Source: JABMOV01 sp964344305 (GTDB lineage Bacteria > Fidelibacterota > Marinisomatia > Marinisomatales > JABMOV01). Taken from it: a DNA stretch of 5,427 bases. The notes under the pieces were generated by a model. That model was not told where the DNA came from. It did no database searches and was given only the letters and a program-made list of their open reading frames with translations. Below, piece by piece: positions 1-5,381 of the stretch. Each line of letters opens with the position of its first letter. The first letter of the stretch is position 1. The position numbers were made by a program, and so were the translations under genes. The stretch lies in the NCBI GenBank assembly GCA_964344305.1, contig CAYFMT010000044.1, positions 1 through 5,427 of the forward strand, given 5' to 3'.

Positions 1-52
1 TATCACCTTAGCTTTTACATCAAAATAGTCCGGCTAATTAAAAAACTAAACA
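1..52 (+). repeat. Left copy of 52-bp inverted repeat bounding the window (putative IS end)
   Basis: Positions 1-52 are the exact reverse complement of 5375-5426; complementarity stops at base 53 (G facing G at 5374). Read outward from the window, both copies start TGTTTAGTTTTTTAATTAGC. The repeat merges into the coding frame of the truncated DsrE gene, so it has probably replaced that gene's 5' half. The simplest inference is that both ends are the same terminus of a multicopy insertion sequence in opposite orientations, with the rest of the element outside the window. No transposase is present, so the IS family cannot be named. A repeat this long exactly at both edges is also what an assembly graph produces when a contig stops at a multicopy sequence. 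Confidence 0.8.
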
Positions 53-243
53 GTTACGACCAGGATTTATCACAAATGCTTAAAGACTTAATTGCCAATG
101 GTGTCCCAGTAAAAGTTTGTGGAACTTGTATGGCACGTTGCGGAATTTATAAAAATCACCCATATTTTGAAGGAGCAAATAAATCTACAATGGGAGAATT
201 AGCAGAATGGGTAGTTGATAGTGACAAGGTTTTGACATTCTAA
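1..243 (+). CDS. DsrE-family protein, C-terminal part only (5' truncated)
   Basis: The frame is open from the left edge and gives 80 residues ending at TAA 241-243. From about residue 18 the sequence (SYDQDLSQMLKDLIANGVPV, then VKVCGTCMARCGI, then STMGELAEWVVDSDKVLTF) matches the C-terminal half of small DsrE/DsrF-like proteins of about 115 residues. These are cytoplasmic proteins related to the TusBCD/DsrEFH sulfur-relay subunits. The VCGTC motif with Cys40 and Cys43, plus Cys47, is visible; one of these is likely the conserved cysteine, but sulfur transfer is only known for relatives. Residues 1-17 come from the 52-bp repeat and do not resemble the family, so roughly the first 50 native residues and the promoter are missing. 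The gene is probably dead or a hybrid. The methyltransferase gene starts one base after its stop, which implies a shared transcript. Confidence 0.75.
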   Translation, partial: YHLSFYIKIVRLIKKLNSYDQDLSQMLKDLIANGVPVKVCGTCMARCGIYKNHPYFEGANKSTMGELAEWVVDSDKVLTF

Positions 244-244
244 A

Positions 245-868
245 ATGGAAAATAATCCTTTTGACATATTTACCGACGAATATGAAAACTGGTTCAATGC
301 GAACAATAAACTTTTCCAATCGGAACTGCTTGCATTAAAACAAGTGGTTCCGACTGATAAGAAAGGGTTGGAAATCGGGATAGGAAGCGGAATTTTTGCC
401 GAGAAATTAGACATAAAATTTGGTATTGACCCTTCGAAAAATATGCTAAAACTTGCTCGACAAAGAAATTTAAACGCTGACTATGGTACTGCTGAGAATT
501 TGCCATATCCTGACAATAGTTTTGATTTTGCAGTTTTTATAACTTCAATTTGTTTCATAAACAATCCGTCAAAAGCATTACAAGAAGCAAATCGGGTGAT
601 TAGACAAAACGGTGATTTAATTATCGCATTTATTGACAAGGAGAGTTTTCTTGGACAAACACTCATAGCAGAGAAAAATGACAGCAAATTTTACAGGACT
701 GCAAACTTCTATTCTGTTAAGGAAATGATTTCACTAATTGAATCTTCTAATTTTGTAGTTAGTGAGATTTTCCAGACTCTGACTGACTTGAAAAGGAATG
801 AAATAGAACAACCAATGAAAGGATTTGGGAAAGGAAGTTTCGTAGTGATTAAAGGGAATAAAAAATAA
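245..868 (+). CDS. Class I SAM-dependent methyltransferase (Methyltransf_11 type)
   Basis: This 207-residue protein has the Rossmann-type methyltransferase motifs in order. Motif I, the SAM-binding glycine loop, is GLEIGIGSGI at residues 41-50. The end of strand 2 is FGIDPS at 59-64, with Asp62 as the likely ribose ligand. GTAENLPYPDNSFD at 81-94 is the adenine-side motif, and the later core is ALQEANRVIRQNGDLIIAF at 111-129. The substrate is not predictable: this family methylates small molecules, lipids, quinones or metals. The length is normal and the C-terminal region from about 135 is likely the substrate lid. The ATG at 245 lies one base after the upstream DsrE stop, and no Shine-Dalgarno is present, so translation is probably coupled to that gene. 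With the upstream gene cut by the repeat, native expression may be lost or may depend on readthrough from the flanking element. An attC-like palindrome begins three bases after the stop. Confidence 0.85.
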   Translation: MENNPFDIFTDEYENWFNANNKLFQSELLALKQVVPTDKKGLEIGIGSGIFAEKLDIKFGIDPSKNMLKLARQRNLNADYGTAENLPYPDNSFDFAVFITSICFINNPSKALQEANRVIRQNGDLIIAFIDKESFLGQTLIAEKNDSKFYRTANFYSVKEMISLIESSNFVVSEIFQTLTDLKRNEIEQPMKGFGKGSFVVIKGNKK

Positions 869-870
869 CT

Positions 871-1005
871 GCTGGCAACACGCGGTCATAAAACATTGCG
901 CGGATAGTGCTATATTTGAATGAAACAACATTTAATCAACGGCTTAGTGGGCTGATAAGTTTGTGTTTCAAGATGCGCAACGTTTCATACCGCCACCGTT
1001 GTAGC
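871..1005 (+). repeat. 135-nt imperfect palindrome, attC-like folded element
   Basis: Two 31-nt arms are complementary in register: gct 871-873 with agc 1003-1005; caac 876-879 with gttg 998-1001; gcggt 882-886 with accgc 989-993; and the 14-mers 888-901 and 975-988, which pair at 12 of 14 positions (A-C mismatches at 890/986 and 895/981). Small asymmetric bulges lie at 874-875, 880-881, 887 and 994-997, and a 73-nt centre lies between the arms. The element starts right after the methyltransferase stop. Short complementary boxes, a bulged stem, a long variable centre, a GTTG-containing outer right box and a 3'-of-gene position recall integron attC sites. However, the right box reads GTTGTAG, not the consensus GTTRRRY. 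It could instead be a dispersed intergenic repeat of Bacteroidota or a long terminator-like hairpin without a U-tract. The fold is clear; the function is inference. Confidence 0.6.
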
Positions 1006-1253
1006 CTATTTCAAAATTTTTCATTGATTATTATTATTGAGCGAAAATGATAATCAACACTACTTGACAAACATTTATTCACACCAATCACCCTTGTCTG
1101 TCACTTTATCAGAAATATGATTCACAAATAATTTTAATGTGCATCCGTGTATTAAAAAACATATTGACGATCGTTTTTGCCGTAATGTGATACTCTATCT
1201 TGTTTGTTAGTCATATTTATCATTATTTTTAGATCAAATATAATTGATGAATT
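1006..1253. other. AT-rich spacer before fic gene, candidate promoters only
   Basis: No ORF of note is present. Candidate promoters for the downstream Fic gene are weak and mutually exclusive. One is sigma70-like, with TTGACG at 1164-1169, a 19-nt spacer and an extended -10 TGTGATACT at 1186-1194. Another fits the Bacteroidota pattern, with TTG at 1200-1202, a 21-nt spacer and TATTTTTA at 1224-1231, giving a leader of about 15 nt. An 8-bp inverted repeat (TTGATTAT 1024-1031, ATAATCAA 1050-1057) is too AT-rich to weigh. The spacer is long enough for the Fic gene to have its own promoter rather than share the methyltransferase transcript. Confidence 0.35.
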
Positions 1254-2369
1254 ATGGATTTTGAAAACACAGTACAATATCATTACGAAAGATTTCCTCC
1301 TTCAAAACTTGATTTTGGTCAACTAGTGAATCCACTGATTAAAGCGACAGATGCCATAGCCAGATATGACCAAATGCTAAAGAGCCTGCACAATAGTGAA
1401 ATCTTGCTGGCTCCGTTAAGAAATCAAGAGGCAGTAATTTCATCTCGAATGGAAGGTACCGTTAGCACAATGGATGAAATACTTAGGTTCGAAGCTGACA
1501 GTGAACATGATACCGAGGAAGCTAAGAATGTAAGGTCTGAAATTTTTGAAACAATTTTATACCAAAGAGCCTTAATTAATGCCCAGAAAGCGATGAACGA
1601 CGGGTATCCTCTATCACAACATTTGGTAAAGACGATACACCAGCAATTACTTTCATTTGGAAGAGGTGCGCAGAAATCCCACGGTCAATATAAAATAGAA
1701 CAGAATTACCTGGCTGATAAAATAAAGCAGAAAGTCTTATTTGTCCCTATAAGCCCTGAAAAGCTAAATGATGGATTGGAAAAACTATTTGATTATATAA
1801 GTAACAGTGATGATCCAATATTAATCAAGACCGCTTTGATGCATTTAGAGTTTGAAGCACTACACCCTTTTCAAGATGGTAATGGAAGAATAGGAAGAAT
1901 GCTAATTACCCTATTACTTTGGTCTACGAAAACGATTTCTGAACCTCATTTTTATGTAAGTGGGTATATGGAAGAAAATAAAGACGAATATATTGACACC
2001 ATGAGGAATGTTTCAGAAAATAATGATTGGGAAAAATGGTGTGTTTTCTTTTTAAACGCAATTGAAAAACAAGCTGTTAGAAATCTAGAAATAGCCGAAA
2101 ATATTAGGGCACTATATGAAGAAATGAAGCATATCTTTTCTGATACATTGTCTTCTAAATGGAGTGTTAATGCTCTAGATTATATTTTTACAAACCCAAT
2201 ATTTAGAAATAACCGATTTACTTCAAAGAGTGGAATTCCCGGACCTACAGCGGCAAGATTCACCAGAAAGTTATTGGAAAAAGAACTTATTAGAACTCTA
2301 GAAGAACCCTCTGGAAGAAGACCTGCTTTATATGCTTTTGAGCCATTATTAAGGTTAGTGAGAGTATAA
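1254..2369 (+). CDS. Fic family protein, class II self-inhibited AMPylator
   Basis: This cytoplasmic enzyme is predicted to transfer AMP from ATP to a hydroxyl side chain of a target protein. The 371 residues are close to the length of Shewanella SoFic, the reference for this architecture. An N-terminal Fic_N-type helical region (about 1-100) carries the inhibitory-helix motif (S/T)xxxE(G/N) as SSRMEG at 63-68, with Glu67 as the blocking glutamate; this defines class II. The Fic core has a flap strand near VLFVPIS 161-167 and the catalytic loop HPFQDGNGRIGR at 204-215. His204, Asp208, Asn210, Arg212 and Arg215 are all present, so it should be active when released. The C-terminal 300-370 looks like a winged helix. 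No separate antitoxin gene is adjacent, as expected for self-inhibition. The ATG at 1254 has no Shine-Dalgarno but fits family length. Targets are unknown; stress or regulatory AMPylation is more likely than secretion, as no signal sequence is seen. Confidence 0.92.
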   Translation: MDFENTVQYHYERFPPSKLDFGQLVNPLIKATDAIARYDQMLKSLHNSEILLAPLRNQEAVISSRMEGTVSTMDEILRFEADSEHDTEEAKNVRSEIFETILYQRALINAQKAMNDGYPLSQHLVKTIHQQLLSFGRGAQKSHGQYKIEQNYLADKIKQKVLFVPISPEKLNDGLEKLFDYISNSDDPILIKTALMHLEFEALHPFQDGNGRIGRMLITLLLWSTKTISEPHFYVSGYMEENKDEYIDTMRNVSENNDWEKWCVFFLNAIEKQAVRNLEIAENIRALYEEMKHIFSDTLSSKWSVNALDYIFTNPIFRNNRFTSKSGIPGPTAARFTRKLLEKELIRTLEEPSGRRPALYAFEPLLRLVRV

Positions 2370-2425
2370 AAACAGTCCACTACAAGACCTGTATTCCCTC
2401 CCGTTTTAAGTCCAAAATCTTGTTC

Positions 2426-2456
2426 TTGAATACCGTATTTTTTGCCTATACAATTG
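2426..2456 (+). promoter_or_regulatory. Putative promoter for the ypeA-like gene
   Basis: TTG at 2426-2428, a 20-nt spacer and TACAATTG at 2449-2456 fit the Bacteroidota -33/-7 consensus (TTG, 19-21 nt, TAnnTTTG) with one mismatch in the -7 box. The same bases read as sigma70 boxes TTGAAT and TACAAT with a 17-nt spacer, so both models agree on position. The predicted start near 2463 gives a leader of about 24 nt to the ATG at 2487. No intrinsic terminator is visible between the Fic stop and this site, so readthrough from fic is also possible. Confidence 0.45.
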
Positions 2457-2462
2457 GAAATC

Positions 2463-2474
2463 AATATCGATATT
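2463..2474. promoter_or_regulatory. 12-bp perfect palindrome at predicted transcription start
   Basis: AATATCGATATT is a perfect palindrome located just downstream of the -7 box and 12 nt before the ypeA-like ATG. Its position at the predicted transcription start would suit an operator for a dimeric repressor. A 12-bp AT-rich palindrome can also arise by chance, and no second copy was found in the window, so the regulatory role is speculative. Confidence 0.25.
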
Positions 2475-2486
2475 TAATACAAAATC

Positions 2487-2927
2487 ATGAATATCCGGGC
2501 CTATAGAAGCGACGATCAAAATTCAATCATAGACTTATGGATTGAGTGCGATCTTGTAAGACCATGGAATAATCCCATTCGTGATATTGAACGAAAAATG
2601 AAGGTGAATCCAGAACTGTTTTTAGTGGGTGAACTGGATGGAGAAATCATTACCACCGTGATGGGTGGATACGATGGTCATCGTGGATGGATATATTACC
2701 TGGCCGTTGGGAAGAAATTCAGACGATCTGGTTTTGGACGAATGATAATGGCATATATGGAAAAGAAATTGTCCAGTATGGGATGTCCAAAAATCAACCT
2801 GCAAATCCGCAGCGCAAATCTTGATGTCATTGAATTTTACACATCCATAGGATACCATGATGATCAGGTGATTGGGCTTGGGAAACGACTGAAGGAAGAT
2901 GCACCCTATGATAAAACGGATCAATAG
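2487..2927 (+). CDS. ypeA: GNAT acetyltransferase, YpeA-like
   Basis: This 146-residue protein has the whole GNAT fold and is very similar to E. coli YpeA (about 141 residues). Shared landmarks recognised from memory are LWIECDLVRPWNNP at 17-30, DIERKM at 33-38, TTVMGGYDGHRGW at 56-68, KKLSSMGCPKI at 93-103 and LGKRLKED at 131-138. Motif A, the acetyl-CoA pyrophosphate loop, is RRSGFG at 79-84 (R/QxxGxG/A). Tyr118 in IEFYTSIGY (115-123) sits where GNATs often place the general acid. The acceptor substrate is not established for this family. The ATG at 2487 has no Shine-Dalgarno but matches the family N-terminus. It follows the Fic gene by 117 nt with its own likely promoter. The last eight residues after LKED extend slightly beyond the E. 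coli protein. Confidence 0.88.
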   Translation: MNIRAYRSDDQNSIIDLWIECDLVRPWNNPIRDIERKMKVNPELFLVGELDGEIITTVMGGYDGHRGWIYYLAVGKKFRRSGFGRMIMAYMEKKLSSMGCPKINLQIRSANLDVIEFYTSIGYHDDQVIGLGKRLKEDAPYDKTDQ

Positions 2928-2975
2928 AAATACAGGATCAGGCTTATTTTTCAGTACCGTTCATAAGAGTATGAT

Positions 2976-3134
2976 GTGAGAAATGAGGATGTTTTACGTC
3001 TGAAAACCGATACAGAGCTAGTCAATGCTATTCAGATCAACTTCGTCTACAGCAGAAAATCTGGACTGGATTCACTATTAGTTAAATGTATGTCGCTTCG
3101 AGAAGATATACTTCAAACCCTGGCAGATAAATAG
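2976..3134 (+). CDS. Doubtful 52-residue ORF, possible gene remnant
   Basis: An open frame follows a TAA at 2964-2966 and ends at TAG 3132-3134; the only initiator is GTG at 2976, without a Shine-Dalgarno. The predicted peptide is soluble, begins VRNEDVLRLKTDTELVNAIQ and ends SLREDILQTLADK, with an amphipathic helical look. The stretch LKTDTELVNAIQ vaguely resembles the start of region 2 of extracytoplasmic sigma factors, but nothing after it supports that family. It may be a decayed gene fragment, a small real protein or chance. It is recorded because the spacer is otherwise unexplained. Confidence 0.15.
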   Translation: MRNEDVLRLKTDTELVNAIQINFVYSRKSGLDSLLVKCMSLREDILQTLADK

Positions 3135-3230
3135 ATGATGTTATTTCTCAAAGCCAATCTCTGTTGTAAAACAGGAATAGTCGCTTTGATAGGGAACCTA
3201 GTCAATTCAAAACTATCTTACACCTGTCAC

Positions 3231-3237
3231 AAAAGGA
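3231..3237 (+). promoter_or_regulatory. Shine-Dalgarno of the aldo/keto reductase
   Basis: AAAAGGA lies 7 nt before the ATG at 3245, a standard spacing, and fixes this start. It contrasts with the three intact upstream genes, which have no recognisable Shine-Dalgarno. Confidence 0.6.
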
Positions 3238-3244
3238 ATTTGAA

Positions 3245-4192
3245 ATGGAAAAGAGACAGTTAGGTTCACAAGGACTTCACGTATCTCCCATTGGTTTGGG
3301 ATGCATGGGAATGTCCGATTTCTATGGGTCGTCATCTGAGGCTCAAAACATCCATGTTCTTGAGAAGGCAATTGACATTGGCTGTACTTTCTGGGACACA
3401 TCGGATATGTATGGACCCTTCACGAATGAAATGTTGTTATCAAAGGTCCTGAATGGACAACGGGACCGAATTACCCTTGCGACAAAGTTTGGTATTTCAC
3501 GTGGCGAAGATGGCAGCTGGCAAGGTGTTAAGGGGAATGCAGATTATGTAAAGGAAGCCTGTGAAGCATCATTGAAACGACTCGGGACAGACTATATTGA
3601 TCTCTATTATCAGCACCGTCTTGACCCTGACACGCCCATAGAAGAAACGGTTGGAGCCATGGCCCAACTCGTAAAGGAGGGCAAGGTGCGGTATATAGGC
3701 TTATCAGAAGCAGATCCGGAAACCATTGAACGGGCTCACAAGGTACATCCAATCAGTGCCCTACAAACAGAGTACTCATTATGGACCCGGGAAGTGGAAT
3801 CTGAAATCCTGCCTCTCGTCAGGCAGTTAAACATTGGCTTTGTGGCTTACAGCCCCCTGGGGCGGGGATTCTTATCAGGAGCCATTCGCTCCAGATCTGA
3901 TTTGGAACCTGGTGACTGGAGATTGGAGAATCCACGCTTTTCCGAAGAAGCCATTGCCAACAATGTGCGTTTAGCAGATGAAGTTGCTGACATTGCAAGA
4001 GAGATGGAAGTCACCCCTGCGCAGATCGCGCTGGCATGGGTATTGTCTCAAGGTGTCACGGCAATTCCCGGAACACGGAAAATTGAACGTTTGATGGAAA
4101 ACTGGGAATCACAACAGGTCACCTTGTCAGGAAAACAATTACAATTACTTGATTCACTTCTTGCAAACGGTGTCGTAGGAGATCGCTACTAA
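3245..4192 (+). CDS. Aldo/keto reductase, AKR13 (YakC-like) type
   Basis: This is a cytoplasmic NADP(H)-dependent oxidoreductase of the TIM-barrel aldo/keto reductase superfamily, reducing aldehydes or ketones to alcohols. It has 315 residues, slightly shorter than the roughly 325-330 usual for this type. The catalytic tetrad is complete: Asp51 and Tyr56 in WDTSDMYG (50-57), Lys81 in ATKFG (79-83) and His124 in YYQHRLDP (121-128). Hallmarks of the AKR13 branch are IGLGCMGMSDFYG (16-28), MYGPFTNE (55-62), ALQTEYSLWTREVE (172-185) and AYSPLGRGFLSG (201-212). The cofactor phosphate-binding stretch is AIPGTRKIERLMEN at 273-286. The physiological substrate cannot be inferred. The start is fixed by the AAAAGGA seven bases upstream. 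Base composition is clearly richer in G+C than the fic region. The next gene follows after 145 nt with a weak hairpin between, so it may be monocistronic. Confidence 0.93.
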   Translation: MEKRQLGSQGLHVSPIGLGCMGMSDFYGSSSEAQNIHVLEKAIDIGCTFWDTSDMYGPFTNEMLLSKVLNGQRDRITLATKFGISRGEDGSWQGVKGNADYVKEACEASLKRLGTDYIDLYYQHRLDPDTPIEETVGAMAQLVKEGKVRYIGLSEADPETIERAHKVHPISALQTEYSLWTREVESEILPLVRQLNIGFVAYSPLGRGFLSGAIRSRSDLEPGDWRLENPRFSEEAIANNVRLADEVADIAREMEVTPAQIALAWVLSQGVTAIPGTRKIERLMENWESQQVTLSGKQLQLLDSLLANGVVGDRY

Positions 4193-4206
4193 TATAGTGG
4201 CTCATT

Positions 4207-4226
4207 GTTATTGTATTCGCAATAGC
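4207..4226 (+). terminator. Weak hairpin after the aldo/keto reductase, possible terminator
   Basis: GTTATTG (4207-4213) and CAATAGC (4220-4226) pair over 7 positions, one a T-G wobble, around a 6-nt loop, starting 15 nt after the reductase stop. Only a TTT follows, so the U-tract is poor and the stem is AT-rich. Its position suits a terminator; its strength does not. Confidence 0.25.
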
Positions 4227-4337
4227 TTTAGACAGCCAGGAAAGAAAATAATCCACTTGCATTTGAACTGAGGAACAAGGCAACGTAGGTCATAATATTC
4301 ATCATCATTATCGGTAATAGAATGATTGGAAGGTTTT

Positions 4338-4730
4338 ATGACCATAAAAAGCACCGTCTTACCTATACTCCTGGCAACGATCTGGATAAGCATTTCTGAG
4401 TTTTTCAGGAATGAATTTCTCCTTAAGGCAGCCTGGAATAATCATTATGAATCACTGGGACTCCTATTCCCTTCTGACCAGATAAATGGAGCTATCTGGG
4501 GATTATGGTCCCTGTGTTATGCTGTTGCCATCTATGTTATATCCCGTCGGTTCACCCTAATGGAAACCACTGCCCTCTCATGGTTTATTGGGTTCGTCCT
4601 TATGTGGATTGTTGTTGGAAATATGGGTGTTTTTCCGTTCAAGATTCTATACCTTGCATTCCCACTTAGCATTCTGGAGGCATTTCTTGCATCATACATT
4701 ATTTTTACACTTTCAAGGGAATCTCAATAA
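4338..4730 (+). CDS. Small membrane protein with four predicted helices, function unknown
   Basis: I do not recognise a named family. The 130-residue protein is strongly hydrophobic, with four likely membrane segments at about residues 5-24, 50-68, 77-98 and 103-125 joined by short loops. It should sit in the cytoplasmic membrane. The first loop is the most polar (EFFRNEFLLKAAWNNHYESL, 21-40) and carries charged and aromatic residues. A small tryptophan-rich region (IWGLWSL, 53-59) and ISRRF (68-72) mark the second helix and a positive cytoplasmic loop. No catalytic motif is evident. The frame also opens with TTG at 4326, but ATG 4338 is preferred because GGAAGG (4328-4333) is then a Shine-Dalgarno 4 nt upstream. 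It lies between the reductase and the DUF4386 gene, another multi-helix membrane protein; the two may be functionally related, which is only inferred from adjacency. Confidence 0.75.
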   Translation: MTIKSTVLPILLATIWISISEFFRNEFLLKAAWNNHYESLGLLFPSDQINGAIWGLWSLCYAVAIYVISRRFTLMETTALSWFIGFVLMWIVVGNMGVFPFKILYLAFPLSILEAFLASYIIFTLSRESQ

Positions 4731-4746
4731 TTTCGATTCTTCCAAT

Positions 4747-4775
4747 TTGTATCCTGGTTAAACTATTTATATTCG
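4747..4775 (+). promoter_or_regulatory. Possible promoter for the DUF4386 gene
   Basis: TTG at 4747-4749 (within TTTG), an 18-nt spacer and TATATTCG at 4768-4775 approach the Bacteroidota -33/-7 pattern, with one mismatch in the -7 box and a spacer one base short of the usual 19-21. Transcription would begin near 4782, just before the hairpin at 4786-4820, giving a leader of about 70 nt. Confidence 0.25.
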
Positions 4776-4785
4776 TCCAGAGTTT

Positions 4786-4820
4786 TTCACCGGATATCAA
4801 CTTTATCCTCCTCCGGTGAA
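4786..4820. promoter_or_regulatory. 9-bp perfect hairpin in the leader before the DUF4386 gene
   Basis: TTCACCGGA (4786-4794) and TCCGGTGAA (4812-4820) are perfectly complementary around a 17-nt loop; T's before and A's after can extend the stem past a one-base bulge at 4821. It sits 55 nt after the upstream stop and 30 nt before the next ATG. There is no downstream U-tract, so it is a poor intrinsic terminator on either strand. The loop and right arm contain CCTCCTCC (4807-4814), complementary to the GGAG ribosome binding site at 4842-4845, so alternative pairing that hides the site is conceivable. It could equally be an mRNA-stabilising or processing hairpin. Confidence 0.45.
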
Positions 4821-4850
4821 CAAAAAGTTTTCCCACACAATGGAGACAGT

Positions 4851-5381
4851 ATGAAAGTACTTACAGCACAAAAGTCCGTGACCCTGTTACGCATCCTTTA
4901 TCCCATCTGGGCCATTTTTGGCATGTTCAGTATCCTTTATGTTCCCTCAACATTATTTGTTGATGGTGATGCCCGGACAACCGCACAGAATATCATGGAA
5001 AACGAGCTTCTTTTTCGCGCAGGTATTGCAGGCAGTCTGATAACCCAGCTTCTTTTCATCATGGCAGCTCTGCTTCTTTATGTAGTCTTCAAACATGTCC
5101 AAAAACAATTGGCAGGACTTATGGTGGTTTTTGCACTGGTAAGTGTGCCGATTGCCATGCTTAATGAACTCAACAAAGTAGGTGCCTATCTTTTGCTAAA
5201 CAGTCCAGAGTATTTGAACCTTTTTCTTGAATTGAATGCTCAGGGAATTCATATCGCTTCAATATTCTGGGGACTCTGGCTGTTCCCGCTGGGCTTGTTG
5301 ATCTATCATTCCGGCTTCTTTCCAAAGTTCGTTGGTGTTGCAGTGATTATTGGTGGATTTGGATATACCTTAGGTGTTTAG
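4851..5381 (+). CDS. DUF4386 family membrane protein, C-terminally truncated
   Basis: The sequence matches the DUF4386 family of integral membrane proteins of unknown function. Typical features are an opening helix LLRILYPIWAIFGM (12-25), the soluble segment GDARTTAQNIMENELLFRAGI (39-59, with the family-like DA..TA.NI..NE.LFR pattern), helices at about 58-80 and 87-108, and the late signature FWGLWLFPLGLLIYHSGFFPK (139-159) followed by a start of the next helix at 160-175. Family members usually run to about 220-240 residues with a further helix; this one stops at 176. The final Val codon and the stop TAG 5379-5381 lie inside the 52-bp repeat, so the C-terminus has been cut off by that element. 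The ATG at 4851 has GGAG (4842-4845) five bases upstream. The truncated protein may be unstable. It could be cotranscribed with the small membrane protein 120 nt upstream or driven by its own promoter. Confidence 0.82.
   Translation: MKVLTAQKSVTLLRILYPIWAIFGMFSILYVPSTLFVDGDARTTAQNIMENELLFRAGIAGSLITQLLFIMAALLLYVVFKHVQKQLAGLMVVFALVSVPIAMLNELNKVGAYLLLNSPEYLNLFLELNAQGIHIASIFWGLWLFPLGLLIYHSGFFPKFVGVAVIIGGFGYTLGV

Larger units (their letters stand above)
2928..3244. other. 317-bp spacer, no convincing gene
   Basis: The region between the acetyltransferase and the aldo/keto reductase holds one short open frame (2967-3134, listed separately) and no tRNA-like or long hairpin structure. No intrinsic terminator with a U-tract is visible after the acetyltransferase stop. 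A Shine-Dalgarno for the reductase, AAAAGGA at 3231-3237, ends the spacer. No promoter for the reductase could be assigned with confidence: TTGATA at 3186-3191 lacks a good -10 partner at the right distance. Confidence 0.5.

Noticed and set aside
14..42. Promoter in the left repeat reading into the window (TTTACA at 14-19)
   Set aside because: The -35-like box is good, but no -10 with more than three matches occurs at an acceptable distance.
1024..1057. 8-bp inverted repeat TTGATTAT/ATAATCAA
   Set aside because: All but two of its bases are A or T, it has an 18-nt loop and no other signal, so it is expected by chance in such AT-rich sequence.
1064..1092. Perfect -35 box TTGACA
   Set aside because: The bases 17 nt downstream (around AATCAC) do not resemble a -10 box.
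2180..2464. 94-residue open frame on the minus strand
   Set aside because: It mostly lies antisense to the well-supported Fic C-terminus and has no recognisable protein features.
3018..3206. Direct repeat CTAGTCAAT at 3018-3026 and 3198-3206
   Set aside because: Two 9-mers 180 bp apart without further similarity around them are not evidence of a target duplication or repeat array.
3135..3269. Short ORF starting ATGATG at 3135 and overlapping the reductase start
   Set aside because: It has no ribosome binding site, reads out of frame into the reductase, and its peptide has no family resemblance.
4326..4337. TTG at 4326 as start of the small membrane protein
   Set aside because: It would place the GGAAGG Shine-Dalgarno inside the coding sequence; ATG 4338 uses that site at a plausible distance.
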